This document shows positions 32,636 to 39,767 of a stretch of DNA of 46,313 nucleotides, one piece after another; the stretch's first letter is position 1; each line of letters begins with the position of its first letter. The notes beneath the pieces were generated by a model that was not told where the DNA came from, ran no database searches, and saw only the letters and a program-made list of their open reading frames with translations. Made by a program: the position numbers and the translations under genes. Source of the stretch: Kineosporiaceae bacterium. Its GTDB lineage: Bacteria; Actinomycetota; Actinomycetes; Actinomycetales; Kineosporiaceae. The DNA lies in NCBI GenBank assembly GCA_016794595.1, contig JAEUJN010000007.1, positions 1 to 46,313 on the forward strand, written 5' to 3'.

Positions 32636-33268
32636 TCAGTCGAAACGGGTGATCGCGGTGGGCAGGTTGACCGGCCGGCCGGCGGCGAGGTCGGACAGCA
32701 CGGAGAACACCGCGTCCCCGTCCGGCGGGCAGCCGGAGATGAAGTAGTCCATGTGGACGACCTCGTGGCACGGGCGCACCGTCGTGGTCAGGCGGGGGAT
32801 CTCCTCGTGCCGGGGGATGATCGGTGGGCTGCCGGGGACGCGGGTGGGACTGTCGAGGTAGGCCTCCCGCAGACACGCGGCGAGCCCGACCGTGTTGCGC
32901 AGCGAGGGGATGCCACCCCAGATCGAACAGGCACCGACCGAGATGAGCACGTCGCAGTGCTCGCGGAAGTGCTCGAGGGTCTCGATGTTCTCCTCGTTGG
33001 CGACCCCGCCCTCGACGAACCCGACGGCGCACCGGCCCGAGATGCGCTTGATGTCGGTGAGCGAGGATCGGGTGATCGTCACCGCGTCGAGCAGCGGGAT
33101 GATCCGCTCGTCGAGGTCGAGGATCGACAGCGTGCACCCCCAGCAGCCGCACAACGAGATGGTGGCGATGGGGATCTTGCCGGCGCGAGCCTCGACGGTC
33201 TGCGCGGGCGGTGGGGTGGCCGGCAGCTCGTGCGAGGCGTGAACCCGCGCTGCGCCGTCCGGTGTCAC
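32636..33268 (-). CDS. hoxY: Hydrogenase small subunit HoxY
   Basis: 210 residues; the GTG overlaps the hoxU stop (GTGA). The longer frame upstream runs antiparallel inside hoxU and is not used. The short small subunit keeps the proximal [4Fe-4S] ligands: SLCGCWGCTLSILDLDERI, VSVGACSIWGGIPSLRN and FISGCPPDGDAVFSVL. The extra C-terminal clusters of uptake hydrogenases are absent, as expected for soluble HoxY. It carries electrons from the HoxH active site to HoxU. No twin-arginine signal, so it stays in the cytoplasm. Confidence 0.93.
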   Translation of the reverse strand: MTPDGAARVHASHELPATPPPAQTVEARAGKIPIATISLCGCWGCTLSILDLDERIIPLLDAVTITRSSLTDIKRISGRCAVGFVEGGVANEENIETLEHFREHCDVLISVGACSIWGGIPSLRNTVGLAACLREAYLDSPTRVPGSPPIIPRHEEIPRLTTTVRPCHEVVHMDYFISGCPPDGDAVFSVLSDLAAGRPVNLPTAITRFD

Positions 33269-33969
33269 GACGGCCTCCGGCCGAGCACTCGGTTGCGCAG
33301 GGACCAGGCCTCGTAGCGGCGCTGCCCGATCGGGACGTCGTAGCCGACGCCCTTGGCCAGGATCGCGCCGACCGGGCAGAGGTCGACCGCCTCGGCGACC
33401 TGCTCGGGGGGCATCGCATCGGCCAGTTCGACGTCCAGTTCGATCCGGGCACGCTCGCCGCGCCGGCTGATGCTGAAGATCTTCTTGCCGGTCTCGCGGT
33501 CCCGGACGAACTCGACGCAGCGTTGGCAGAAGATGCAGCGGTCGCGTTCCAGCCAGATCCGGGCCGCGTCGTGCTCTGCCTCGCGGTCGGGGTAGCGGTA
33601 GGGGAATCGCGCCCCCTCGAGCCGCATGTCCAGGGCGACCGCCTGGAGCTGGCACCGGCCACTCTTCTCGCAGCTGGGGCAGTTGTGGACCCCCTCGACG
33701 AACAGCATCTCGACGATCGTGCGCCGCAGGTCCCGAAGTTCGGGGGTGTTCACCTCGACCACCATGCCGTCACGGGCCCCGAGCGAACACGAGGCGGCGA
33801 TCGCGCCGTTGACCCGGACGGCACACACCCGGCAGGTGCCCAGACACGGGCTGCCCGGGTGGTGGCACAGCGTGGGCACGTACGTGCCGTTCGCCGCGGC
33901 CACCTCGACCAGAGGGGTGCCCTCCGTGGTGGTGACCACCTCGCCGTCGATGGTGAGCTGAATGGTCAT
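33265..33969 (-). CDS. hoxU: Diaphorase subunit HoxU
   Basis: 234 residues, ATG overlapping the hoxF stop (ATGA). NuoG N-terminal-like iron-sulfur protein: a plant-type [2Fe-2S] domain with LCHHPGSPCLGTCRVC and the later ASCSLGA cysteine, then a His/Cys motif (HNCPSCEKSGRCQLQ) and a [4Fe-4S] ferredoxin-like part (CIFCQRCVEF ... DLCPVGAI). It wires electrons between HoxY and the flavin subunit HoxF. Adjacent genes and size match HoxU of R. eutropha. Confidence 0.93.
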   Translation of the reverse strand: MTIQLTIDGEVVTTTEGTPLVEVAAANGTYVPTLCHHPGSPCLGTCRVCAVRVNGAIAASCSLGARDGMVVEVNTPELRDLRRTIVEMLFVEGVHNCPSCEKSGRCQLQAVALDMRLEGARFPYRYPDREAEHDAARIWLERDRCIFCQRCVEFVRDRETGKKIFSISRRGERARIELDVELADAMPPEQVAEAVDLCPVGAILAKGVGYDVPIGQRRYEAWSLRNRVLGRRPS

Positions 33970-35777
33970 GACACGTCCTCCTCGAGCTCACGCATCGCCG
34001 CGTCGTAGCCCGCGAGGGCCTCGTCGAGGTCGTACGACGCCAGCATCACGCCGTGCGGGGTGCGGAACCGGCTGCGGTAGATGTCGGGAAAACGCTGCAA
34101 GGTGCTCAGGAACGGCTTCGGGGACGTCGCGCCCAGCCCGCACCGTGAGGCGCCGCGGATGATCTGCGACCAGCGCACCATCTCGTCCAGATCGGCGTGT
34201 GCCGCGTGACCCGCCATGACGCGGTCGACGCCACGCAACAGCTCGGTGTTGCCCACCCGGCAGGGCACGCAGATCCCACACGATTCGTCGACGAAGAACT
34301 TCAGATGTTCGCGGACGATGCCGAGCAGGTCGCGCTGCGCCCCGTAGACGGTGAACGCCCCGTTGCACGCCAGATCCTCGAAGGCGATCTGCCGTGCGCC
34401 ATCGGCGGCCACCGAGACACACTCGCCGGAAGGTCCCGCCACCTGGACCGCCATCGGGTCCTGCGCGCCGACCAGCTCGAGGACGGCGCTCAGCGTCGTC
34501 CCCCACTCGACCTCGTAGATCCCGGGCCGGCTGCAGTCGCCGGCGACACTGAGCAGCCGGGTACCCGCGGAGTCCGCCGTGCCCATGGCACGGAACCACT
34601 CCGGGCCCTCCTCGAGGATCCGGGCGATGGTGGCGAAGCTCTCGACGTTGTCGATGCACGTGGGCTCGCCGAGGAAGCCGCGCTGAGCCGGGAACGGGGG
34701 CTTGAGCCGCGGCGTCCCGCGGTGTCCCTCGCAGGACTCGATCAGCGCCGATTCCTCGCCGCAGACGTACGAGCCGCCCCCGACCTGGAGCCGGATGTCG
34801 AAGTCGAATCCCTTGCGGCCCATCATCGCCGGCCCGAGCAGACCGTCCGCGCGCATCTCGTCGAGCTGACGCTGCAGGTAGTCGATCAGGTAGGAGTACT
34901 CCGCGCGCAGGTAGACGATCCCGTTGCTCGCCCCGATCGCGTAGGCCGCGATGACCATGCCGGCGAAGACCTGCTTCGGTGAGCGGGTGAGCAGCACCCG
35001 GTCCTTGAACGTGCCCGGTTCCCCCTCGTCGGCGTTGCAGATGACGTGCTTGCGCTCGCCGCGGGCCGAGCGGCAGAGCTGCCACTTCAACCCGGTGGAG
35101 AAGCCGGCGCCACCGCGGCCGCGCAGCCCCGATTCGGAGATCCTCTCGTTGATCTGCTCCGGGGTGAGGACCAGGCAGTCGCGGATCAGCGACCGGTAGT
35201 CGGTGGGGTAGCGGAAGAACACCGGGCCCTTGGTGCGCACATTGGTCTCGACCAGGTGGTCGACGTAGGCGACGTCGTCGTGCGGCAGACCCGCGGGGTT
35301 GGCGACCTCCTCGGGGGTGGCCCCGGCGCGCAACTGGGCGATGATGTCCGCCACCTTGCCCGGCCGCAGCCGGGTGAACACCACCGAGTCGACGAGCATC
35401 GCCGGCTCCTGGTCGGACAGGCCCACGCAGGGGGTGTCCAGCAGCGAGAACGACCCGGTGGGGTCGGGCGGACCGCCGAAGGTGGCACCGGTCTCCTGTT
35501 CCAGCCTGGCGCGGACCTCGTCGTAGCCGCGCATCCGCGCGACCACGGTGTCGGCCAGGTAGATGCGGTAGCGGCCGCCGGGTGTGGTGTGGAAGAAGTG
35601 GTAGAACGAGGCGGTCTCACGGATGTCATTGGCGGTCGTCCCGAGCCCCTCGGCGATCCCGGCCACGACGTCCTCGGGGAGGTGCCCCCAGGCGCGCTGG
35701 ATGTCCCAGAGCATGTCGAGTAGGCGGGTCCGGTCGCGACCGTGACGAGTGAGGACGGCGTCGGCGTCGAGCCCCAT
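33966..35777 (-). CDS. hoxF: Diaphorase flavin subunit HoxF (NuoE-NuoF fusion)
   Basis: 603 residues from the ATG after GGAGGTGA; the frame upstream of it overlaps mrp and is not used. N-terminal 160 residues are NuoE-like. The rest is NuoF-like: SGLRGRGGAGFSTGLKWQLC (NADH site), NADEGEPGTFKDRVL and GGGSYVCGEESALIESCEG (FMN region), and ESCGICVPCRVGNTELL with a later SRCGLG (4 Cys for [4Fe-4S]). Exchanges electrons between NAD(H) and the hydrogenase. The NuoE-like part has lost most [2Fe-2S] ligands: IYLADTVVARMRG has none and only one Cys remains in DTPCVGLSDQEPAML. R. eutropha HoxF, as I recall it, is partly degenerate at the same places. Confidence 0.95.
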   Translation of the reverse strand: MGLDADAVLTRHGRDRTRLLDMLWDIQRAWGHLPEDVVAGIAEGLGTTANDIRETASFYHFFHTTPGGRYRIYLADTVVARMRGYDEVRARLEQETGATFGGPPDPTGSFSLLDTPCVGLSDQEPAMLVDSVVFTRLRPGKVADIIAQLRAGATPEEVANPAGLPHDDVAYVDHLVETNVRTKGPVFFRYPTDYRSLIRDCLVLTPEQINERISESGLRGRGGAGFSTGLKWQLCRSARGERKHVICNADEGEPGTFKDRVLLTRSPKQVFAGMVIAAYAIGASNGIVYLRAEYSYLIDYLQRQLDEMRADGLLGPAMMGRKGFDFDIRLQVGGGSYVCGEESALIESCEGHRGTPRLKPPFPAQRGFLGEPTCIDNVESFATIARILEEGPEWFRAMGTADSAGTRLLSVAGDCSRPGIYEVEWGTTLSAVLELVGAQDPMAVQVAGPSGECVSVAADGARQIAFEDLACNGAFTVYGAQRDLLGIVREHLKFFVDESCGICVPCRVGNTELLRGVDRVMAGHAAHADLDEMVRWSQIIRGASRCGLGATSPKPFLSTLQRFPDIYRSRFRTPHGVMLASYDLDEALAGYDAAMRELEEDVS

Positions 35778-35795
35778 TCGGTCACCTCCGCCTCG

Positions 35796-35801
35796 ACGGT
35801 A
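35796..35801 (-). promoter_or_regulatory. hoxF: Putative -10 element of the hox operon
   Basis: On the minus strand it reads TACCGT, 18 bp before the hoxF ATG, with GGAGGTGA between. If used, transcription starts near 35789 and the DevR-like palindrome is centred near -44. Confidence 0.4.
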
Positions 35802-35826
35802 GGGGCGCCCGTGGTGAGAGAACCAG

Positions 35827-35840
35827 GGGACATCGGTCCC
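35827..35840. promoter_or_regulatory. DevR/DosR-like operator upstream of hoxF
   Basis: GGGAC-ATCG-GTCCC, a perfect palindrome with 5-bp arms and a 4-bp centre, the arrangement of the mycobacterial DosR box (GGGAC-N4-GTCCC core). It lies 50 bp before the hoxF ATG in the 109-bp gap behind mrp. Outer positions fit the consensus only partly. Confidence 0.5.
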
Positions 35841-35886
35841 AGAAGGGTCAGTGGTTCGCGCTGCGCCACGCCTGAGGTCGGCGCAG

Positions 35887-37041
35887 TCAGCGGCCCGCCG
35901 GGCTGAGGCCGAGTGAGCGCCCGACCAGGCTGCGGCCGCGGGCGGCGAGCTGGTCGGCCACGCCGCGCAGAGCCTGCCCGGCAGCCGAGGCCGGCGCGCT
36001 GAGCACCACGGGTGAGCCCTCGTCCCCGCCGGTGCGCAACGCGACGTCCAGCGGCACCTGGCCCAGCAGCGGCACCGGGGCACCGACCGACCGGGTGAGC
36101 GAGGCCGCGACGGCCTCGCCGCCGCCGGCGCCGAAGACCTCCATCCGGGAGCCGTCCGGCAGCTCGAGCCAGGACATGTTCTCGATCACGCCGATGATCT
36201 GCTGCTTGGTCTGCAGGGCGATCGCGCCGGCCCGTTCGGCCACCTCGGCGGCGGCCGTCTGCGGGGTGGTCACCACCAGCAGCTCGGAGTTCGGCAGCAA
36301 CTGGGCCATCGAGATGGCCACGTCACCGGTGCCGGGGGGCAGGTCGAGCAGCAGGACGTCGAGGTCGCCCCAGTAGACGTCGGCCAGGAACTGCTCGAGC
36401 GCCCGGTGCAGCATCGGACCGCGCCAGACCACCGGCTGGTTGCCGGGGACGAACATGCCGATCGAGATCACCTTCACGTCGTGGGCGACCGGCGGCATGA
36501 TCATGTCGTCGACCTTGGTCGGCTGCCCGGTGACGCCCAGCATCCGCGGGATCGAGAAGCCGTAGACGTCGGCGTCCAGCACCCCGACCCGCTGGCCCTG
36601 CGCGGCCAGGGCTGCGGCCAGGTTGACCGTGACGCTGGACTTGCCCACGCCGCCCTTGCCGGAGGCGACCGCGTAGATCCGGGTGCTGTTGCCCGGGCGG
36701 TTGAACGCGATGTCGCGCCCCTGGCCGGCCCCGCCCCGCAGCTTCTGCCGCAGGGCTCCCCGCTGCTCCTCGCTCATGACGCCGAGGACGACGTCCACCG
36801 ACCCGACGCCGTCCACCGCACTCACCGCCGCGGTGACGTCCCGGGTGAGGCGGTCCTTCATGGGGCAGCCGGGCACGGTGAGCAGGATCTCGACCCGGAC
36901 CCGGGAGCCGTCGATGTCGACCGAGCGCACCATGTCGAGTTCGGTGATCGGGCGGCGGATCTCGGGGTCGTCGACGGTGGCCAACGCAGCGCGGACGGCC
37001 TCCAGCGAGGGAGCGGACGAAGTGGTGGACGCAGCAGACAT
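35887..37041 (-). CDS. mrp: Iron-sulfur cluster carrier ATPase Mrp/ApbC
   Basis: 384 residues from ATG. N-terminal MIP18/DUF59 domain (about 10-95: VRAALATVDDPEIRRPITEL, TVPGCPMKDRL) and a P-loop domain with the deviant Walker A SGKGGVGKSSVTVNLAAALA, LDADVYGFSIPRMLG and LLLDLPPGTGDVAISM. Loads or carries Fe-S clusters. The paired-cysteine CxxC seen near the end of many Mrp proteins is not visible here, as in other actinobacteria. In mycobacteria mrp follows tatB closely; here the hox operon lies between. Confidence 0.94.
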   Translation of the reverse strand: MSAASTTSSAPSLEAVRAALATVDDPEIRRPITELDMVRSVDIDGSRVRVEILLTVPGCPMKDRLTRDVTAAVSAVDGVGSVDVVLGVMSEEQRGALRQKLRGGAGQGRDIAFNRPGNSTRIYAVASGKGGVGKSSVTVNLAAALAAQGQRVGVLDADVYGFSIPRMLGVTGQPTKVDDMIMPPVAHDVKVISIGMFVPGNQPVVWRGPMLHRALEQFLADVYWGDLDVLLLDLPPGTGDVAISMAQLLPNSELLVVTTPQTAAAEVAERAGAIALQTKQQIIGVIENMSWLELPDGSRMEVFGAGGGEAVAASLTRSVGAPVPLLGQVPLDVALRTGGDEGSPVVLSAPASAAGQALRGVADQLAARGRSLVGRSLGLSPAGR

Positions 37042-37070
37042 ACCCCGATCGTAGGCTGCCGCGGCGAGCG

Positions 37071-39137
37071 CTACCCGGCGTGGGCCTGGGGTCCGGCGTC
37101 CGGTCGGGCGTCGGGTCCGGCCGGCGGCCTGCGCAGCTGCCCGGCGGCCGGGGGTGCACCCAGCCGTGGGGCGTGCTGGTGGGGAATGCGTGGCGGCACG
37201 AGGTGGGACGCCGAGGGGGCGGACGACGAGCTCGACGCCGGGCTCGCTGCGGGGGCGCTCTGGGCCGGCGTCCGGCACCAGGGGCAGATCCGCCAGTCGG
37301 CCTCCAGCGGCTTGGCGCAGGCCCGGCACTGGCCGCGGTCCAGGGTGGTCGCGCACCACGGGCAGGCCACCATGCCGGTCTCCACCGGTCGCTGGCAGGC
37401 CGGGCAGGCCGACCCTCCGGAGTGATCGGAGTGGGTGACCCGGATGGCCTCCTCGTAGGTGGTCTTGCCCTGGGCGGCCTTGAGCAGCGCCGCGGCCCGC
37501 AGTGTGGTCATGCCCGCCGCCCGCGCCTGCGCGGAGATCGCCGCCTCGGACGGGTCGGACAGCAGCACCTGGCGCATTGCGCCGTCCACCTCGAGCACCT
37601 CGTAGACCGCGGTCCGGCCGCGGTACCCGGTGTCCCCGCACTCCGAGCAGCCGACCCCCCGCATCGGCCGGGCTCCGGCCAGATCGGCCCGGGTGAGGCC
37701 GAGCAGGGCCAGGGTGACGTCGTCCGGGACGTAGGGCGCCGCACAGGCCTCGCACGGACGGCGCACCAGCCGCTGCGCGATCGCGCAGGTCAGCGACGAG
37801 GCGACCATGAACGGCTCGATCCCCATGTCGACCAGGCGGGTCAGGGCGGCCACCGCCGAGTTCGTGTGCAGCGTGGTCAGGACCAGGTGGCCGGTCATCG
37901 CCGCCTTCAGCGCCAGCTCGGCGGTCTCCCCGTCCCGGACCTCACCGACCAGGATGATGTCCGGGTCCTGGCGCAAGATGGAGCGCAGACCCGCGGCGAA
38001 GGTCATCCCGGCCTTGACGTTCACCCCGACCTGGGTGATCCCCGGCAGCTGGACCTCGATCGGGTCCTCCAGGGTGACGATGTTCTTGTCCGGCGTGCGG
38101 ATCTCGGCGATCGCCGAGTAGAGGGTGTTCGTCTTGCCCGAGCCGGTCGGACCGGTGATCAGGACCAGCCCCTGCGGGACGGCGAGCGAGGCGGTGAAGC
38201 GCTCGAGCTGGTTCGGCTCGAAACCCAGGTCGGCCAGGCTCGGGATGGCGTCCCCGCGCGCCAGCAGCCGGATCACCACCTTCTCCCCGTGCAGGCTGGG
38301 CAGGGTCGAGACCCGGGCGTCGATCGCCACCCCCTCCAGCGAGAACCGGGTGCGGCCGTCCTGCGGGACCCGGCGCTCGGCGATGTCCAGCCCAGAGATG
38401 ATCTTGATGCGGCTGATCACCGGGGTGGAGATCCGCTTGGGGGCGTTCATCACGTCCCTCAGCAGGCCGTCGATCCGGTAGCGCACGCGCAGGGCCTCGC
38501 GCTGCACCTCGATGTGGATGTCCGAGGCCCGCGTCCGGACGGCGTCCGCCAGGATCTGATTGACCAGCCGGACGATGGGGGCGTCGTCGTCGATGGTCGC
38601 GGTGTCGTCCGCGGTGTCGTCCTCGCCCTCCTGGCTCAGCGCGGCGACCGAGGAGTCGTCCTGGCCGAGTGCCCAGGCCCGGTTGATGTGATCGATGATC
38701 TGGGACTCGGTGGCCACCAGCACGACCAGCTCGAAGGACCGCGTGTGCAGCTTGACGTCGTCCAGGGCCAGCACGTTGGTCGGGTCGGCGCACGCCACCA
38801 CCAGCCCGTTGGAGGTGCGGTCCAGCACCAGGACCCGGGTTCGCTCGGCGACCTGGCGGGGTAGCAGGCGGATGACGTCCGGGGCGGGAACCGTCTTGGA
38901 CAGGTCCACCATCTTCAGCCCCAGCAGGTTGGCCAGGCACTCGGCCACGTCCCGCTCGGGGGCCAACCCGAGATCGGTCACCACCTGGCCGAGCCGCCGC
39001 CGATCACCCTTGGCCGTGCGCTGCGCCTCCAGCGCGGTCTGCAGCTGGTCGGGGGTGAGCAGTCCGGACTCGACCAGCACATCGCCCAGCCGTCGCCGCG
39101 AGGGCGGCTGGGCGTGCGGGGCCGATGCCGGGGTCAC
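37071..39137 (-). CDS. PilB/GspE-type secretion ATPase with C-terminal double zinc ribbon
   Basis: 688 residues. Order: an N1/MshE-like domain (about 15-165: RRLGDVLVESGLLTPDQLQT), the N2 domain with DAVRTRASDIHIEVQ, and the ATPase with Walker A GPTGSGKTN, the Asp box and Walker B RQDPDIILVGEVRDGETAEL and His box TTLHTNSA. A CEAC ... CSECGDTGYRGRTAVYE zinc motif follows, as in PilB. After the normal end come four CxxC pairs (CPAC, CPWC, CRAC, CPWC), a double zinc ribbon, and a Pro/Ala-rich tail. Start GTG 3 bp after the DUF1003 gene; the GGAGG just before it is too close to act as ribosome site. No pilus inner-membrane or pilin gene is in the window. Confidence 0.9.
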   Translation of the reverse strand: MTPASAPHAQPPSRRRLGDVLVESGLLTPDQLQTALEAQRTAKGDRRRLGQVVTDLGLAPERDVAECLANLLGLKMVDLSKTVPAPDVIRLLPRQVAERTRVLVLDRTSNGLVVACADPTNVLALDDVKLHTRSFELVVLVATESQIIDHINRAWALGQDDSSVAALSQEGEDDTADDTATIDDDAPIVRLVNQILADAVRTRASDIHIEVQREALRVRYRIDGLLRDVMNAPKRISTPVISRIKIISGLDIAERRVPQDGRTRFSLEGVAIDARVSTLPSLHGEKVVIRLLARGDAIPSLADLGFEPNQLERFTASLAVPQGLVLITGPTGSGKTNTLYSAIAEIRTPDKNIVTLEDPIEVQLPGITQVGVNVKAGMTFAAGLRSILRQDPDIILVGEVRDGETAELALKAAMTGHLVLTTLHTNSAVAALTRLVDMGIEPFMVASSLTCAIAQRLVRRPCEACAAPYVPDDVTLALLGLTRADLAGARPMRGVGCSECGDTGYRGRTAVYEVLEVDGAMRQVLLSDPSEAAISAQARAAGMTTLRAAALLKAAQGKTTYEEAIRVTHSDHSGGSACPACQRPVETGMVACPWCATTLDRGQCRACAKPLEADWRICPWCRTPAQSAPAASPASSSSSAPSASHLVPPRIPHQHAPRLGAPPAAGQLRRPPAGPDARPDAGPQAHAG

Positions 39138-39140
39138 CTC

Positions 39141-39767
39141 CTAGGCGTCGGCATCGCCGTGGTCGGGGTTGACCCATCGGGGGCCGTGAACCGGCGGCAA
39201 TTCGGCGACCGCCTCGCGCACCAGCCCCGTCAGGTCGGTGACCGCCAGCCGCAGGGCCGCGATCTCACGGGCCAGATACTCGGTGTCGGCCAGGGCCCGC
39301 TCGGCCCGCTGCCGGTCCTGCTCGAAGGAGACCCGATCCCGGTCGGCCTGCCGGTTCTGCGCGAGCAGGATCAGCGGTGCCGCGTAGGAGGCCTGCAGGG
39401 ACAGGATCAGCGTCAGCAGGGTGTAGTTGAGGTCCCGGGGGTCGAACTGCCACTGCTGCGGGCCCCAGGTGTTCCAGACCAGCCACGCGGCCACGAACAG
39501 GGTCATCGCGGCGATGAAGGTCGCCGTGCCCATGAACCGGGCGAACCGCTCCGACCAGCGCCCGAACAGTTCCGGGTCCAGCTGGGGGGCGCTCAGCCCG
39601 CTTCGGCGTTCCACCGGCACATCGAGCCCGGCCGGCGCCGAGCGCGAGCCCCGGCGACCGAGACCGGGGCCACGACCGGGGCCACGACCGGGGCCAGGTC
39701 CGGGGCCAGGTCCGGGGACACGGGTGAACCGGCGCGGGCGGGCGGAGCCCGGGGGCAGGTCAGTCAT
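39141..39767 (-). CDS. DUF1003 membrane protein
   Basis: 208 residues from MTDLPPGSARP; an ATG 18 bp earlier is possible. The first 60 residues are Pro/Gly/Arg repeats (PGPGPGPGRGPGRGPG), coded by a 12-bp DNA repeat. DUF1003 proper follows: FARFMGTATFIAAMTLFVAA then LNYTLLTLILSLQASYAAPL, two membrane helices, and a coiled coil (QADRDRVSFEQDRQRAERAL). Function unknown. The start overlaps the MgtE-like gene by 8 bp and the stop is next to the GspE gene; DUF1003 next to the MgtE-N/CBS protein and mrp is a known actinobacterial neighbourhood. Confidence 0.88.
   Translation of the reverse strand: MTDLPPGSARPRRFTRVPGPGPGPGPGRGPGRGPGLGRRGSRSAPAGLDVPVERRSGLSAPQLDPELFGRWSERFARFMGTATFIAAMTLFVAAWLVWNTWGPQQWQFDPRDLNYTLLTLILSLQASYAAPLILLAQNRQADRDRVSFEQDRQRAERALADTEYLAREIAALRLAVTDLTGLVREAVAELPPVHGPRWVNPDHGDADA
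39662..39718. repeat. 12-bp tandem repeat inside the DUF1003 gene
   Basis: Units GACCGGGGCCAC (three times) and the variant GTCCGGGGCCAG (about two times), in frame, coding for the PGPG/RGPG stretch. Confidence 0.7.

Noticed and set aside
35827-35840. Rho-independent terminator behind mrp
   Set aside because: Stem of only 5 bp with a 4-base centre and no T run; position and sequence fit an operator better.
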